Shown: piece by piece, positions 6,600-14,089 of the stretch
Position numbering within the stretch: position 1 is the first letter of the stretch
Layout: each line of letters starts with the position of its first letter
Assembly: GCA_022614735.1 (NCBI GenBank)
Contig: JAKEHZ010000281.1
Coordinates: forward strand, 1 to 24,916
Length of the DNA stretch: 24,916 nucleotides
Direction of reading: 5' to 3'
From: Acidobacteriota bacterium
GTDB lineage: Bacteria; Acidobacteriota; Blastocatellia; RBC074
The notes under the pieces: model-generated
What the model was told of the DNA's origin: nothing
Database searches by the model: none
What the model saw: the letters and a program-made list of their open reading frames with translations, nothing else
Made by a program: the position numbers and the translations under genes

Positions 6600-8710
6600 A
6601 GTCGAACCCTCCTCCGGTGCGTTGGATCGTTCAGGTCCTTAAGGACTTCGTGCATAGGGCGAAGGCCATCCGTATTTTCAGCAGGGTGACTGTCGTCAGG
6701 TGGGAAAAGATGTTCACAATGTTCGCAACGTTCACCGGCCTTGTTTTTGCAATGGCTTACGGTGTGAACATTGGCGTGAACATTGACTGAATGTTCACCA
6801 ACGAGATGTTCACACTCCGCCGCCGGCGTCTGCGAGTGAACATTGCCGGTTTCTGCAGTTTTGAGATGTTCACGGACATGTTCACGGTCTAAACTACTGC
6901 CATTATTGGCCGTGTGAACGTTGTGAACGTTGTGAACATCTTTTTCCACCTTACTAGGCTCAGTTGATTCTTTTTTTACCGATTTGTTCAGGATCACTTG
7001 ATACCCATCACGCCCCGGGGTATCAGGAATGTCTACTTCTATACCGTTGCGGCGAAGATTGGGTGCGATCTCTTTCAGCTTTGCACCCAGAGAGCGCGCA
7101 GACCCCGGCCATCCCTTTTTATTTTTAGGATTCTCGCCCCTAGCCTCCAACCGTCCATTGAGAGCCTTGAGCAGTCCACCTTTTGTGCCTTCAAAGATTC
7201 CGCACTCAGTCAACATTGCGTCAATTTCGGTCGCGATCGGTGACGCTTCTATCGCCAAGCCGTTAGCGCGTTGGATATTCCTCTCGTAAGCGTTAATGAA
7301 GGTGCCATTTTCGAAGCCAAGAGCTTTCTCACACGCAATCGCCCACTCCGCAAAGTCCGACATCCGCGGCCACTCCTCCAGCTCTACGCCTTTCCGCAAT
7401 TCGTCCAAGCCCGCGCTAACAGCGTCCATCAGCACACCGAGTATGCGCGGTCGCGCCTCCGTGAATTTTTTATTGAGCACACGCTTTTTCCATCTTTTCT
7501 TTTTTGCGATTTGCGGCAAATAGATCAGGATAGCCCGGTCAAGCAGGTCGCTTTTGGTGACGACCTCGGCAATCCCATTTAAAATCACCGGGCGCTGCGC
7601 CTCAAATATCTTTTCATCGTCATCCGTATAAAGTGCACGAAATGAAATTCCTCCACCTGTCGATAATCGGCAAAGTGCATTCGAAAGAGGTTCGCTCAAA
7701 TAGGTCAGATTATCGTAAGAAATGATACGACCGTGCTGCGCGCCGATAGCGAGGTCGCGCTCTTCTTTTGGCGCCGAGCGCAGGGTTGCTTTGTTCGGGT
7801 CAACCAGGTCGCGCAGCAGACGCTGCGCGCTGCTCTTTGCGCTACCTTGCTCACCGTGAATCGCCAAAAGTGGGTAGTCAAACCCTTCAATATTGCATGG
7901 CTTGAACGCGGTCACCAACCACCCGAGAACAACCGGCCAGTTGTCTTTATCCTCGGCAGGTAGGTTTAGAAGTTCACGAAGTTCACGAAGTTCACCACCA
8001 CGCGCTGGCTCAGGCAATGGCAGCATTCCTTTTGCGCGACAGAAACGGACCGCAGATTCATCGCTCTGAATGATCTTCCATCCGCTCTCCGATATTTCGA
8101 CTTGTTGCCATTTGTCATTACACAGATCCACATAGATTTTGCCGGCGTGCTCAGCTACGCGCACGTGTGTTTCAATCTCCGGCCCGTCGTATCGTGCTTT
8201 TGCACGCAGGACGGTCACGGCCTCACTGATCTTATCTCCAGTCGCGGCTTTGCCTTGCAATTTATAGAGCTGGCCAGCAAGCCAGTCTTTGAAATCGGAT
8301 GAGGCGAGTTTGTAAGTCTCTTTGTGGTCGTTGATTGAAATCGTTGCGTAGCGATCACCGCCTGAATCGTGAAACAACTCAGCGCACTCCTCCGCAATGG
8401 CGATCAACACCTGTGAGATAGTAAAGCCTTCGCCGGTTTGCCCTTCCTGATCAGTCGGTTCGGTCTTTCTGGTAGCCATTTCATCCGCCGCTTGCAGTAG
8501 CAGCGATCCAGCTTCATCGGCTTCCTCGTCAGAGAGTTTCAGCTTCTTGATGAAATCTGCACGATTTTTTGACCGGGTGAGAGTGATCGTATCGCAGAAG
8601 AGCGACTTATTATTTCTACGCGCAGTTACGACGACTTTACCGCGTTCGTCGCGCGTGATCTCAATTGTGGTTTTGCTTCTCAGAAGCGAGGCGGAATAAA
8701 TATGGCTCAC
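6596..8710 (-). CDS. Phage replicative helicase-like ATPase (D5/P4-type region) with repeat-rich C-terminus
   Basis: 704 residues, started by GTG at 8710 with GGGGG upstream and a 4-bp overlap with the primase stop. An AAA+-type ATPase core lies at about 255-400: Walker A GEQGSAKSS (286-294), Walker B-like GRIISYDNL (327-335), a sensor-1 type Asn in RPVILNG (about 378) and an Arg in DLLDRAILIYLP (392). This fits the helicases paired with prim-pol primases in phages and plasmids. Residues about 592-668 are His-rich, with VHNVHNVH, HVREHL and CEHCEHL, because the DNA there carries the GTTCAC repeat array. A Cys cluster (C654, C662, C665) may bind zinc. Probable role: unwinding at the element origin together with the primase directly upstream. 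Confidence 0.85.
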   Translation of the reverse strand: MSHIYSASLLRSKTTIEITRDERGKVVVTARRNNKSLFCDTITLTRSKNRADFIKKLKLSDEEADEAGSLLLQAADEMATRKTEPTDQEGQTGEGFTISQVLIAIAEECAELFHDSGGDRYATISINDHKETYKLASSDFKDWLAGQLYKLQGKAATGDKISEAVTVLRAKARYDGPEIETHVRVAEHAGKIYVDLCNDKWQQVEISESGWKIIQSDESAVRFCRAKGMLPLPEPARGGELRELRELLNLPAEDKDNWPVVLGWLVTAFKPCNIEGFDYPLLAIHGEQGSAKSSAQRLLRDLVDPNKATLRSAPKEERDLAIGAQHGRIISYDNLTYLSEPLSNALCRLSTGGGISFRALYTDDDEKIFEAQRPVILNGIAEVVTKSDLLDRAILIYLPQIAKKKRWKKRVLNKKFTEARPRILGVLMDAVSAGLDELRKGVELEEWPRMSDFAEWAIACEKALGFENGTFINAYERNIQRANGLAIEASPIATEIDAMLTECGIFEGTKGGLLKALNGRLEARGENPKNKKGWPGSARSLGAKLKEIAPNLRRNGIEVDIPDTPGRDGYQVILNKSVKKESTEPSKVEKDVHNVHNVHTANNGSSLDREHVREHLKTAETGNVHSQTPAAECEHLVGEHSVNVHANVHTVSHCKNKAGERCEHCEHLFPPDDSHPAENTDGLRPMHEVLKDLNDPTHRRRVRL
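6712..6937. repeat. Iteron-like array, GTTCAC core, inside the helicase gene
   Basis: Twelve exact copies of GTTCAC or its complement GTGAAC lie within 226 bp, plus one GTTCGC. Starts of GTTCAC: 6712, 6730, 6793, 6808, 6868, 6880, and the variant at 6721. Starts of GTGAAC: 6764, 6776, 6836, 6914, 6923, 6932. Two clusters have exact 9-bp spacing (6712/6721/6730 and 6914/6923/6932). Most copies extend to TGTTCAC, and 6792-6799 is TGTTCACC. The two orientations encode different dipeptides (VH and EH), so DNA-level selection is more likely than protein selection. Confidence 0.8.
7972..7995. repeat. Second GTTCAC cluster, three tandem 9-bp copies
   Basis: GTTCAC at 7972, 7981 and 7990, spaced exactly 9 bp (GTTCACGAA units), encoding GELRELRELL at about residues 239-248 of the helicase-like protein, before the ATPase core. 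Same core and spacing as the larger array 1 kb away. A simple ELR heptad expansion is the alternative. Confidence 0.55.
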
Positions 8711-9870
8711 AATTCCCCCTTCAGGCTTTCGCCGTTTATCTGCCGCCTCAGCGCCTTTCTAATCATTGTTTTGAGGTTGTCCATTTTGCGTTCCACTCCT
8801 AGACGATCGCCGTATCCCAATTGATAGAGTGTTTTCGACGCGGCCGAAAAGTTGCCCTCGTGTTTTAGGTAGGCAAAAAGCGCAAAGGGAGAATAGAGGG
8901 TATCAGCCTCAAGCGGGTAAGCACTGCTTGTAAAAGGCCAGAAATTACCATTGTCGAAAAGTGTCGCCGAGTGGCCGAAATCTTTGCCCGGCCGTCGCCA
9001 GAGTTCACCGAAGTGGCCACGCTCAACATAGGTCCATCCGTCCTCATCCAGTAGCGCACGAACATCACCACGTGCATTGTAATCATCACCAGGCCACAAA
9101 CTGACATCTTCTCTTTCTGCTCGCTCTCGTGGAGGTGCAATCTCCCGCTCATAGGTTGGGATTTTGGAGAATGAGCGCGCTGCGGTGAAAAGTATCTCCC
9201 TCTCCTGCGGCGTGATCTCTTGGACTTGCGTGAAATCGAGATGGACGAGCTCGTAAGGTTTGTTCAGCGGATGGCACCGCGCTGGACTGCCGGCGACAAG
9301 GAAATATCCACGTTCGCCTCTGGTTTCGAAGAGTACCTGGACTTTGTAGTATTTTCCGTTGATACGACGGAGCCCGAGTTTGCTGATAGCCTTCTTGTTT
9401 AGGTCGCCGCTTTCCGTTCGTGGCAGATCGGTATCGGCCACCTCCTCGGCGTCCATTGCGAGTTTTGTATTTTTGCTGATTTTCGAGCTGCGATATACAA
9501 AATGGCGTCCACCCTTCGGTGAGTCCTGTTGTACGAGTCGGTCGATTAACCCGGGTGCTGCCTCTTCGACCAGGGCGCAGAATTCAGGAATCAGATGCGC
9601 ACGCTCACATTCAAGCATCTCCGCGTTTCCGCTGACTTCGCCCATAACGGCCGCAACGCCGCGGGTCTTGCCTCCGGCAAACCAACCATCGGCCTCTTCA
9701 ACAGTTGGCTTTCTCTTTTGATATATCGTCCATTCGATAAGCGGTGCCTTCGACCCATCGATCCGTATAGGGATAAACGAAAATTCACCACGCATCAGCA
9801 TTGCAGCTGTGCTTTCGGGTGTGAGGTTGATTGTGCTAGGCAGTTTTTTATACTTTGTTGTACAATCCAT
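8707..9870 (-). CDS. Bifunctional primase/polymerase-type (AEP, prim-pol) protein
   Basis: 387 residues from the ATG at 9870. The frame is open to a TTG at 9933, but that falls in a hairpin. No clear ribosome site is seen; a further ATG at 9801 is possible. Conserved prim-pol blocks: an N-terminal FIPIRIDGSKAPLIEW, then GVAAVMGEVSGNAEMLECE (metal-binding motif I region), then SPKGGRHFVYR (motif II, with the His), then FETRGERGYFLVAG (motif III). Such enzymes make primers and may extend DNA. Motif I, usually D-x-D or D-x-E, reads E-x-E here (ECE). The C-terminal third is helical and probably links to the helicase, whose start overlaps the stop by 4 bp. Confidence 0.85.
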   Translation of the reverse strand: MDCTTKYKKLPSTINLTPESTAAMLMRGEFSFIPIRIDGSKAPLIEWTIYQKRKPTVEEADGWFAGGKTRGVAAVMGEVSGNAEMLECERAHLIPEFCALVEEAAPGLIDRLVQQDSPKGGRHFVYRSSKISKNTKLAMDAEEVADTDLPRTESGDLNKKAISKLGLRRINGKYYKVQVLFETRGERGYFLVAGSPARCHPLNKPYELVHLDFTQVQEITPQEREILFTAARSFSKIPTYEREIAPPRERAEREDVSLWPGDDYNARGDVRALLDEDGWTYVERGHFGELWRRPGKDFGHSATLFDNGNFWPFTSSAYPLEADTLYSPFALFAYLKHEGNFSAASKTLYQLGYGDRLGVERKMDNLKTMIRKALRRQINGESLKGEL

Positions 9871-9887
9871 ATAGCAAAAGATTAAAA

Positions 9888-9929
9888 ATTGGCCAGGAGT
9901 TCTTTTCGTGGAGACCCTGGCCAAATTTG
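9888..9929. promoter_or_regulatory. Terminator-like hairpin in the primase leader (possible attenuator)
   Basis: On the minus strand TTGGCCAGG and CCTGGCCAA form a 9-bp perfect stem around an 18-nt loop, followed by a short T-run (TTTTT), 15-20 nt before the ATG at 9870. This has the shape of an intrinsic terminator or attenuator at the head of the replication operon. A perfect TTGACA lies just upstream (9928-9933), without a matching -10. Confidence 0.6.
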
Positions 9930-10010
9930 TCAAAAGGGTTATTGATACGGCGATCCGAACTTGCGCTTCGGTATCTCAGGGCTGGGGTGCTTTTCGTGAT
10001 CGCCAGTTTT

Positions 10011-10262
10011 TTATGCGGCATCAGTTCTTACCTCGGCCCGTTCGTGCGCCGCGACGCTATTTTGGAGTTTTTCTGCCGCCCATTTTTTCAACGCAGGCAA
10101 GCTGAACCGGATCCGTCGTCCGATCCTCAAATGAGGCACGCCACATCGCACCATCCGCCGCGCGATCTGGTCAGGATCGGCACAATGCTCAATCCCCAAC
10201 AGACGCCGTACGTCCGGATGAGATACCGGTAACAACTGATCTATCTGATTAGGTTCAATCAT
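10011..10262 (-). CDS. Small HTH protein, excisionase/MerR-like
   Basis: 83 residues from the ATG at 10262, with AAGGGGGA upstream; the open frame to 10316 lacks a ribosome site. The pattern VSHPDVRRLLGI, then PDQIARRMVRCGVPHLRIGRRIRFSLPALKKWAAEK, is that of a short winged helix such as excisionases and the plasmid/phage helix-turn-helix 17 group (recognition helix, then a GRRIRF wing). Likely roles are directing excision with the integrase or controlling the replication operon just downstream. It lies between two hairpins. Confidence 0.65.
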   Translation of the reverse strand: MIEPNQIDQLLPVSHPDVRRLLGIEHCADPDQIARRMVRCGVPHLRIGRRIRFSLPALKKWAAEKLQNSVAAHERAEVRTDAA

Positions 10263-10329
10263 TCTGTGAGAATCCCCCTTCGTTAAATTCGTTCGGGAGC
10301 AACCTAAAACACACAAAGCAAATAAAGCG

Positions 10330-10357
10330 CGGAAAAATAAAAAGTTTTATTTTTCCG
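10330..10357 (-). terminator. A/T-rich terminator-like palindrome
   Basis: Perfect 13-bp inverted repeat with a 2-nt loop (CGGAAAAATAAAA and its complement), overlapping the stop codon of the gene at 10347. On the minus strand the second arm is T-rich, as in an intrinsic terminator, though the stem is mostly A-T. It divides the integrase-side genes from the HTH and replication genes. Confidence 0.55.
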
Positions 10358-10910
10358 GTTTTGCGATTTTGCGCGCTGTCTTTAGATTCAGCTTTGCCTT
10401 TTGCAATATCTTCTGCAGCGTGTCAGGGTGCGCATCGAAATCGTCTCCGTACTTAGGCTGTAGAGTCCTAGTTACGTACTCCGCAATTTCCAGCCACCCG
10501 GCTTCATCCGGCAAATGTTTTAGAGCATCAAGAATGTATTCGATGGTCAGCTTGCCCTTCCTGCCGCGTGCTTCTTTCTCTCGAATGACCTGTTTAAAGA
10601 AGTCGGTGAAGATTTCGATTTCATCCGTGGTTTGCGGCGCTTTACCGGTGGCCTTAAAGAAAATATCGTCCTGCTCAAAACAATCGTGTATCTCAATCAC
10701 TATTCCACTTTTGATATGGGTGAGTCTCTGGGTTTGCCAAGCGGCACAAACAACAATCCCGCCGCCTATTCCGCGTCCAGTAAAGATTTGGTATGCCCTC
10801 CCAACTTTGTCCGGATACTTGAAGATCAAGAACTCACCTTTAATCCCTTTCCACGTCGAAAACTCTTCTATCTTGTCCGGCTCTTCACCGGCGCAGTAAC
10901 GACATTTCAT
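10347..10910 (-). CDS. Hypothetical protein with N-terminal CxxC
   Basis: 187 residues from the ATG at 10910 (AGGT about 8-10 nt upstream). The frame is open to 11021, but the extra 37 codons show no ribosome site and an Ala/Ser-rich product. The protein begins MKCRYCAGEEPDKIEEF, with a C-x2-C that may bind zinc. The middle is beta-rich (GEFLIFKYPDKVG, GIGGGIVVCAAW, GIVIEIHDCF). The C-terminal third is helical and basic (TLQKILQKAKLNLKTARKI). No family recognised. Confidence 0.65.
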   Translation of the reverse strand: MKCRYCAGEEPDKIEEFSTWKGIKGEFLIFKYPDKVGRAYQIFTGRGIGGGIVVCAAWQTQRLTHIKSGIVIEIHDCFEQDDIFFKATGKAPQTTDEIEIFTDFFKQVIREKEARGRKGKLTIEYILDALKHLPDEAGWLEIAEYVTRTLQPKYGDDFDAHPDTLQKILQKAKLNLKTARKIAKPEK

Positions 10911-11040
10911 AAGGCTACCTGTCCCTTCTTCCTGATCGGTATCGGCTCGCACTGCGCTCAGGAATGCGCAGCCGCCCAGGTAGCTAATCCAGGCGTTACG
11001 AGCCGAGCTCATCGCCGCCACTTTGACGGCACAATGATTC

Positions 11041-11331
11041 TTACTCCGTCGTCCCGGTTATCAGCGCGAGGATCGCGGACCCGCGGAAGAGCACTTTACG
11101 GCCCATCCGATCGGGAATAAGTACGCCCTCTCGCATTTTCTTAAAAATTGTGGAGGCCGATGCGATCCAATAAGGCGAGGCAGGATCCGACAGTTCCCTA
11201 ATTGTGTAAAAAGCCCCCGCTTGAATTGGTTGTTTGCGTTTCGCGATATGAGCTCGACGTTTCGGATTTTTTCGTTTTCGTTTAGGTTGGATTTTCTTTT
11301 CGCCCTTTGTGGGATCTTCGGTTGCTGGCAT
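11041..11331 (-). CDS. Small basic HTH protein, excisionase-like
   Basis: 96 residues from the ATG at 11331, with GGGGAAAGGA upstream; the open frame to 11529 would run upstream of the best promoter. The N-terminal 40 residues are very basic (KRKRKNPKRRAHIAKRKQ). The rest, FYTIRELSDPASPYWIASASTIFKKMREGVLIPDRMGRKVLFRGSAILALI, has the layout of an excisionase/HTH-17 domain: helix, recognition helix, then a GRKVLF wing. Beside the integrase it is the best candidate for a recombination directionality factor. A repressor role is possible too. Confidence 0.65.
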   Translation of the reverse strand: MPATEDPTKGEKKIQPKRKRKNPKRRAHIAKRKQPIQAGAFYTIRELSDPASPYWIASASTIFKKMREGVLIPDRMGRKVLFRGSAILALITGTTE

Positions 11332-11452
11332 AATATGAAAAGTCCTTTCCCCGCTCTGCTGAGCGGCGATCGTGATTAACGAACGCCCGTCGCGTCGGCC
11401 TCTGAAAACTGAAGCGACGGGCTTCCTTCTTTCTGCATTCTCTCGCTTCTCC

Positions 11453-11480
11453 AATCTACAACAATCGGTTGTTTTGTCAA
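11453..11480 (-). promoter_or_regulatory. Promoter with internal dyad before the excisionase-like gene
   Basis: On the minus strand TTGACA (11480-11475) is followed after 16 bp by TAGATT (11458-11453). Between them lies ACAAC-5 nt-GTTGT (11458-11472), a possible operator that would block RNA polymerase. The gene starts about 115 nt downstream. Confidence 0.6.
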
Positions 11481-11555
11481 CAGCATTTTTCTCGTAAACT
11501 ACTGATTTTATTGACACTATCGTGACCAAAGTGACAGGCGCCTCTGTTTACTTTT

Positions 11556-11608
11556 GTAACCAATTAGGTTACGCGCTTTGCACTCCGCCCTCTGTGACGG
11601 ATTGCACA
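11556..11608. terminator. Inverted repeats between integrase and excisionase-like gene
   Basis: Two dyads lie just past the integrase stop: GTAACC-AATTA-GGTTAC (11556-11572, perfect 6-bp arms) and TGCACTCCG/CGGATTGCA (11579-11606, one mismatch). The second could end integrase transcription on the minus strand; the first may be an operator. Neither is followed by a clean T-run. Confidence 0.4.
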
Positions 11609-11613
11609 AGGCT

Positions 11614-12756
11614 TTAATTTACAAAATCGGAAGCGGTCTCTGCTTCAACCACATTCGCGTAAAAGTTGTCCAAAGTTTCAGCCACGCGCCGTGCGGTCTC
11701 CTCGTCCACATTCATATATCTATAGGCGATATTCAGCGTAGAATGGCCGCCGATACACATTGTCTCGGCGATTGGCGTTCCGGCCCTGATCAGGCGGCTT
11801 AAAGCTGTATGGCGCAGATCGTGGGCGCGGAGATCTATAATGCCGGCTTCTTTGCACGCGCTGTAGAAAGCACGCTTGAAATCGCCTTGCGGAAAAACAA
11901 AGCCATCGAGTACGCTGGCGATCTCGAGCAGCTGTAATAACTCTCCTCTCAGCCTGGCTGAGATGCCGACCACGCGCCCACGCAACACCTTATTGGTCTC
12001 CGGCCGGACCGTAATCAATCCGGCATCGAGGCTAACGTCAGTCCATCTAAGTGCCATCATCTCGCCCTTGCGCAATCCGGTATCGATCAAACAGATGAGT
12101 ATCGGGCGCAGATGCGTGCGGCGACCCGTACAGGCCGCGAGCAGCCGCGTTTCTTCGTTGACATTCAAAATGCGTTCTCGCTTCGGTTCGCCGGCGTGTG
12201 AGATGAGCGGCTTTCCTTTCGAATTGCCCTTCACAAACGGCGAGACCTTCAGCCAGCCCTTACCCACGGCATAGTTCATGATCATTCTCATCAGCGTCAA
12301 TTCCCGGTTGACGTGCGCCAGGCTGCGCTCATTGCCGCGGTAGGTTTTCTCTTGTAAGCGCTGCTCTTTGAATTCCTCGAGGTCCGTGCGAGTAATGCTG
12401 GCAATCTTCTTGTTACCGAAATATTCGACGAGTGCGCGCAAAAAGCCTTTCTGCGTCTTATAGGTTTTCATACCGGCTACGCGCTCGGTGCCTTTTATTA
12501 CTGCCGGGATCAGCTTCTTCTCAGCGTAAACCTCAGACAGTTTTCTGAAGTTCATTCTCGAGCCGTCTATGATCTTATCGGCGCTCCCCTCCTCGATCTC
12601 CGTCACCCACTCTTTGAGCAATAAACGGCCCTCCGTCTTATTGATCACCTTCGCGCGGCGCTCGCGCCGTTTCCCTGAAGCTTCAGACCAGGTGATCCGC
12701 GCCACCCAGTATTTGCGATCCTTGTCATAGAAGACGTAACCAGTTTTCGACTTCAT
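11614..12756 (-). CDS. Tyrosine recombinase (phage integrase)
   Basis: 380 residues from the ATG at 12756, chosen over 12828 because AAGGAAGGGAAG precedes it. An N-terminal part (about 1-80) with a YVFYDKDRKYWVARI strand set fits the arm-binding domain; a core-binding SAM-like domain spans about 85-180. The catalytic domain has Arg229 (DTGLRKGE), Lys256 (RPETNK), His312 and Arg315 (HDLRH), His338 (GGHST) and the nucleophile Tyr347 (YRYMNVDEE), so the full active-site set is present. It should integrate and excise the element. It lies about 160 bp from the cut tRNA gene, as expected for an integrase at its att site. Confidence 0.95.
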   Translation of the reverse strand: MKSKTGYVFYDKDRKYWVARITWSEASGKRRERRAKVINKTEGRLLLKEWVTEIEEGSADKIIDGSRMNFRKLSEVYAEKKLIPAVIKGTERVAGMKTYKTQKGFLRALVEYFGNKKIASITRTDLEEFKEQRLQEKTYRGNERSLAHVNRELTLMRMIMNYAVGKGWLKVSPFVKGNSKGKPLISHAGEPKRERILNVNEETRLLAACTGRRTHLRPILICLIDTGLRKGEMMALRWTDVSLDAGLITVRPETNKVLRGRVVGISARLRGELLQLLEIASVLDGFVFPQGDFKRAFYSACKEAGIIDLRAHDLRHTALSRLIRAGTPIAETMCIGGHSTLNIAYRYMNVDEETARRVAETLDNFYANVVEAETASDFVN

Positions 12757-12780
12757 AAGACTTCCCTTCCTTGAATTACC

Positions 12781-12804
12781 TGATACACATTCTGCTACAC
12801 ATTC
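12781..12804. repeat. Tandem 12-bp repeat upstream of the integrase
   Basis: TGATACACATTC followed directly by TGCTACACATTC (11 of 12 identical), 25 bp before the integrase start. Candidate arm-type integrase sites or an autoregulatory operator between attachment site and gene. Confidence 0.5.
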
Positions 12805-12847
12805 AAGTGCGAGTTCAGGATAGTTCAAGAAAGTAATAGAAACAAGA

Positions 12848-12872
12848 AAAAGCCCGTAAATAGTGGGTTTTT
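12848..12872. terminator. Bidirectional intrinsic terminator
   Basis: AAAAGCCC (12848-12855) pairs with GGGTTTTT (12865-12872) over a 9-nt loop, with an A-run on one side and a T-run on the other, so it could act in both directions. It sits between the integrase start and the truncated tRNA and would also end a transcript started at the tRNA promoter. Confidence 0.65.
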
Positions 12873-12914
12873 AGAAGGTATGGAAGAAAGAAGGAGTGTG
12901 AAAAAGTAGCCGAT

Positions 12915-12959
<45 letters not shown>

Positions 12960-13036
12960 GTTGCTCACTACCAAAAAACTGACTACCCAACTTTAACAGC
13001 ACTGGCGCTCAGAGTCTAGATGATGGCTGATCAGCA

Positions 13037-13582
13037 CTAACTTTGGTATTTAAGCAACGAGAAGACATCGTATCCGGCGAGTCTCTCGCGCCCTTTCAAA
13101 AACTCCAGCTCGATTACGAATGACAGACCGACAACCTTACCACCAAGTTTTTCAACCAGCCTGACCACCGCTTCGGCGGTCCCCCCGGTTGCAAGCAAAT
13201 CATCAGCGATGATCACATTGTGCCCCTCGCCAACAGCATCGCGATGTATTTCGAGAGTATCTTTGCCGTATTCCAGATCATAGCTATAGCTTTCGACCTG
13301 TGAGGGCAGTCGCTTCGGTTTACGGACCGGAACAAAACCCGCTCCCAGGTGATAGGCTATTGCCGGAGCGAAGATAAAGCCCCGCGCCTCTATTCCAATC
13401 ACTGTCTCGACCTTCATATCGCGGAAGTTGTCAGTGATTCGATCAATCACGGTGCGAAGCCCGTGCGCATCTTTGAGTAATGTTGTGATGTCGTAGAAGA
13501 GGATTCCCGGTTTGGGGAAATCGGGTATCTCACGGATCAGGTTTTTGAGTGATTGTTCTTCTGCTGGTTCGATTGCAGACAT
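13037..13582 (-). CDS. apt: Adenine phosphoribosyltransferase
   Basis: 181 residues, the usual length of bacterial Apt. It joins adenine to PRPP to give AMP (purine salvage, cytoplasm). The N-terminal IREIPDFPKPGILFYDITTLL is the family's opening; GIEARGFIFAPAIA and the dimer segment VRKPKRLPSQVESYSYDLEYG follow. The PRPP loop is VIIADDLLATGGTA (about residues 123-136). A GAGGAGA site lies upstream of the ATG. It follows acyP after 27 bp, probably one transcript. Nothing unusual in the active site. Confidence 0.97.
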   Translation of the reverse strand: MSAIEPAEEQSLKNLIREIPDFPKPGILFYDITTLLKDAHGLRTVIDRITDNFRDMKVETVIGIEARGFIFAPAIAYHLGAGFVPVRKPKRLPSQVESYSYDLEYGKDTLEIHRDAVGEGHNVIIADDLLATGGTAEAVVRLVEKLGGKVVGLSFVIELEFLKGRERLAGYDVFSLLKYQS

Positions 13583-13609
13583 CGTCTGAATTTTCTCCTC
13601 GATTGAGAT

Positions 13610-13882
13610 TTAGTAATCAACGCGGAAATCGCGGTAGAGTCCCGTTACCGGCAGATCAATTTCGTCGATGTCTGTGACGATCGCCATCGACGGGCCGGTC
13701 GCGAGGTCTATTTTGAATTCATCCATGGCTTCGCGCTCGCCTTCGGCTATCACCTCGACGCTCCCGTCGGGCATGTTGCGAACCGTGCCGAGCACCTGAT
13801 GACGCGCGGCAGCGCGCAATACAAAGAATCGATAACCCACGCCCTGCACCATTCCGGTGATGAGAAACCGTCGCGCGACCAT
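13610..13882 (-). CDS. acyP: Acylphosphatase
   Basis: 90 residues, normal family length. Acylphosphatase hydrolyses acyl phosphates. Motifs: GMVQGVGYRFF (catalytic Arg about residue 18) and GTVRNMPDGSVEVIAEG (catalytic Asn about 36), with the C-terminal FRVDY strand. No clear ribosome site precedes the ATG; a CATAAT sequence lies only a few bases upstream, so a leaderless start is possible. It lies upstream of apt on the same strand. Confidence 0.95.
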   Translation of the reverse strand: MVARRFLITGMVQGVGYRFFVLRAAARHQVLGTVRNMPDGSVEVIAEGEREAMDEFKIDLATGPSMAIVTDIDEIDLPVTGLYRDFRVDY

Positions 13883-13948
13883 AAATTATGCAAGAGAGAG
13901 TATGAAACAAAACGAAAATACGGCAAGTTTCATACGAAGCCGAAACTA

Positions 13949-14072
13949 GCTAACAGTTTCAACACAAAGGGTCAAAGGGTCAAAGGGTCAAAGGGTCAAA
14001 GGGAGATAGATGCTTGATTTTTTTCTTCTTTGAACCTTTGTCCCTTTGACCCTTTGTGTTGAAACTGTTAGC
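13949..14072. repeat. Palindrome with tandem 8-bp repeats (AAAGGGTC)
   Basis: Perfect 31-bp arms (13949-13979 and 14042-14072, GCTAACAG outermost). The left side continues as four AAAGGGTC units in tandem, the right side ends in degenerate copies. Weaker outer pairing continues through CGGCAAGTTTCAT (13921-) and GATGAAACCTGCCG (14078-14091). Intergenic. Confidence 0.9.
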
Positions 14073-14089
14073 CGGAAGATGAAACCTGC

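Noticed and set aside
6712..6937. DnaA-box origin
   Set aside because: The repeats are TGTTCAC-type and do not match TTATNCACA; a plasmid or phage iteron reading fits better.
9004..9009. A further GTTCAC copy in the primase gene
   Set aside because: A single isolated hexamer is expected by chance in DNA of this length.
9928..9933. TTGACA as a promoter for the primase
   Set aside because: No -10 box lies 15-19 bp downstream; the sequence forms part of the hairpin.
13949..14072. CRISPR array from the regular AAAGGGTC repeats
   Set aside because: Units are 8 bp in direct contact without spacers, and arms are inverted; no cas genes are near.
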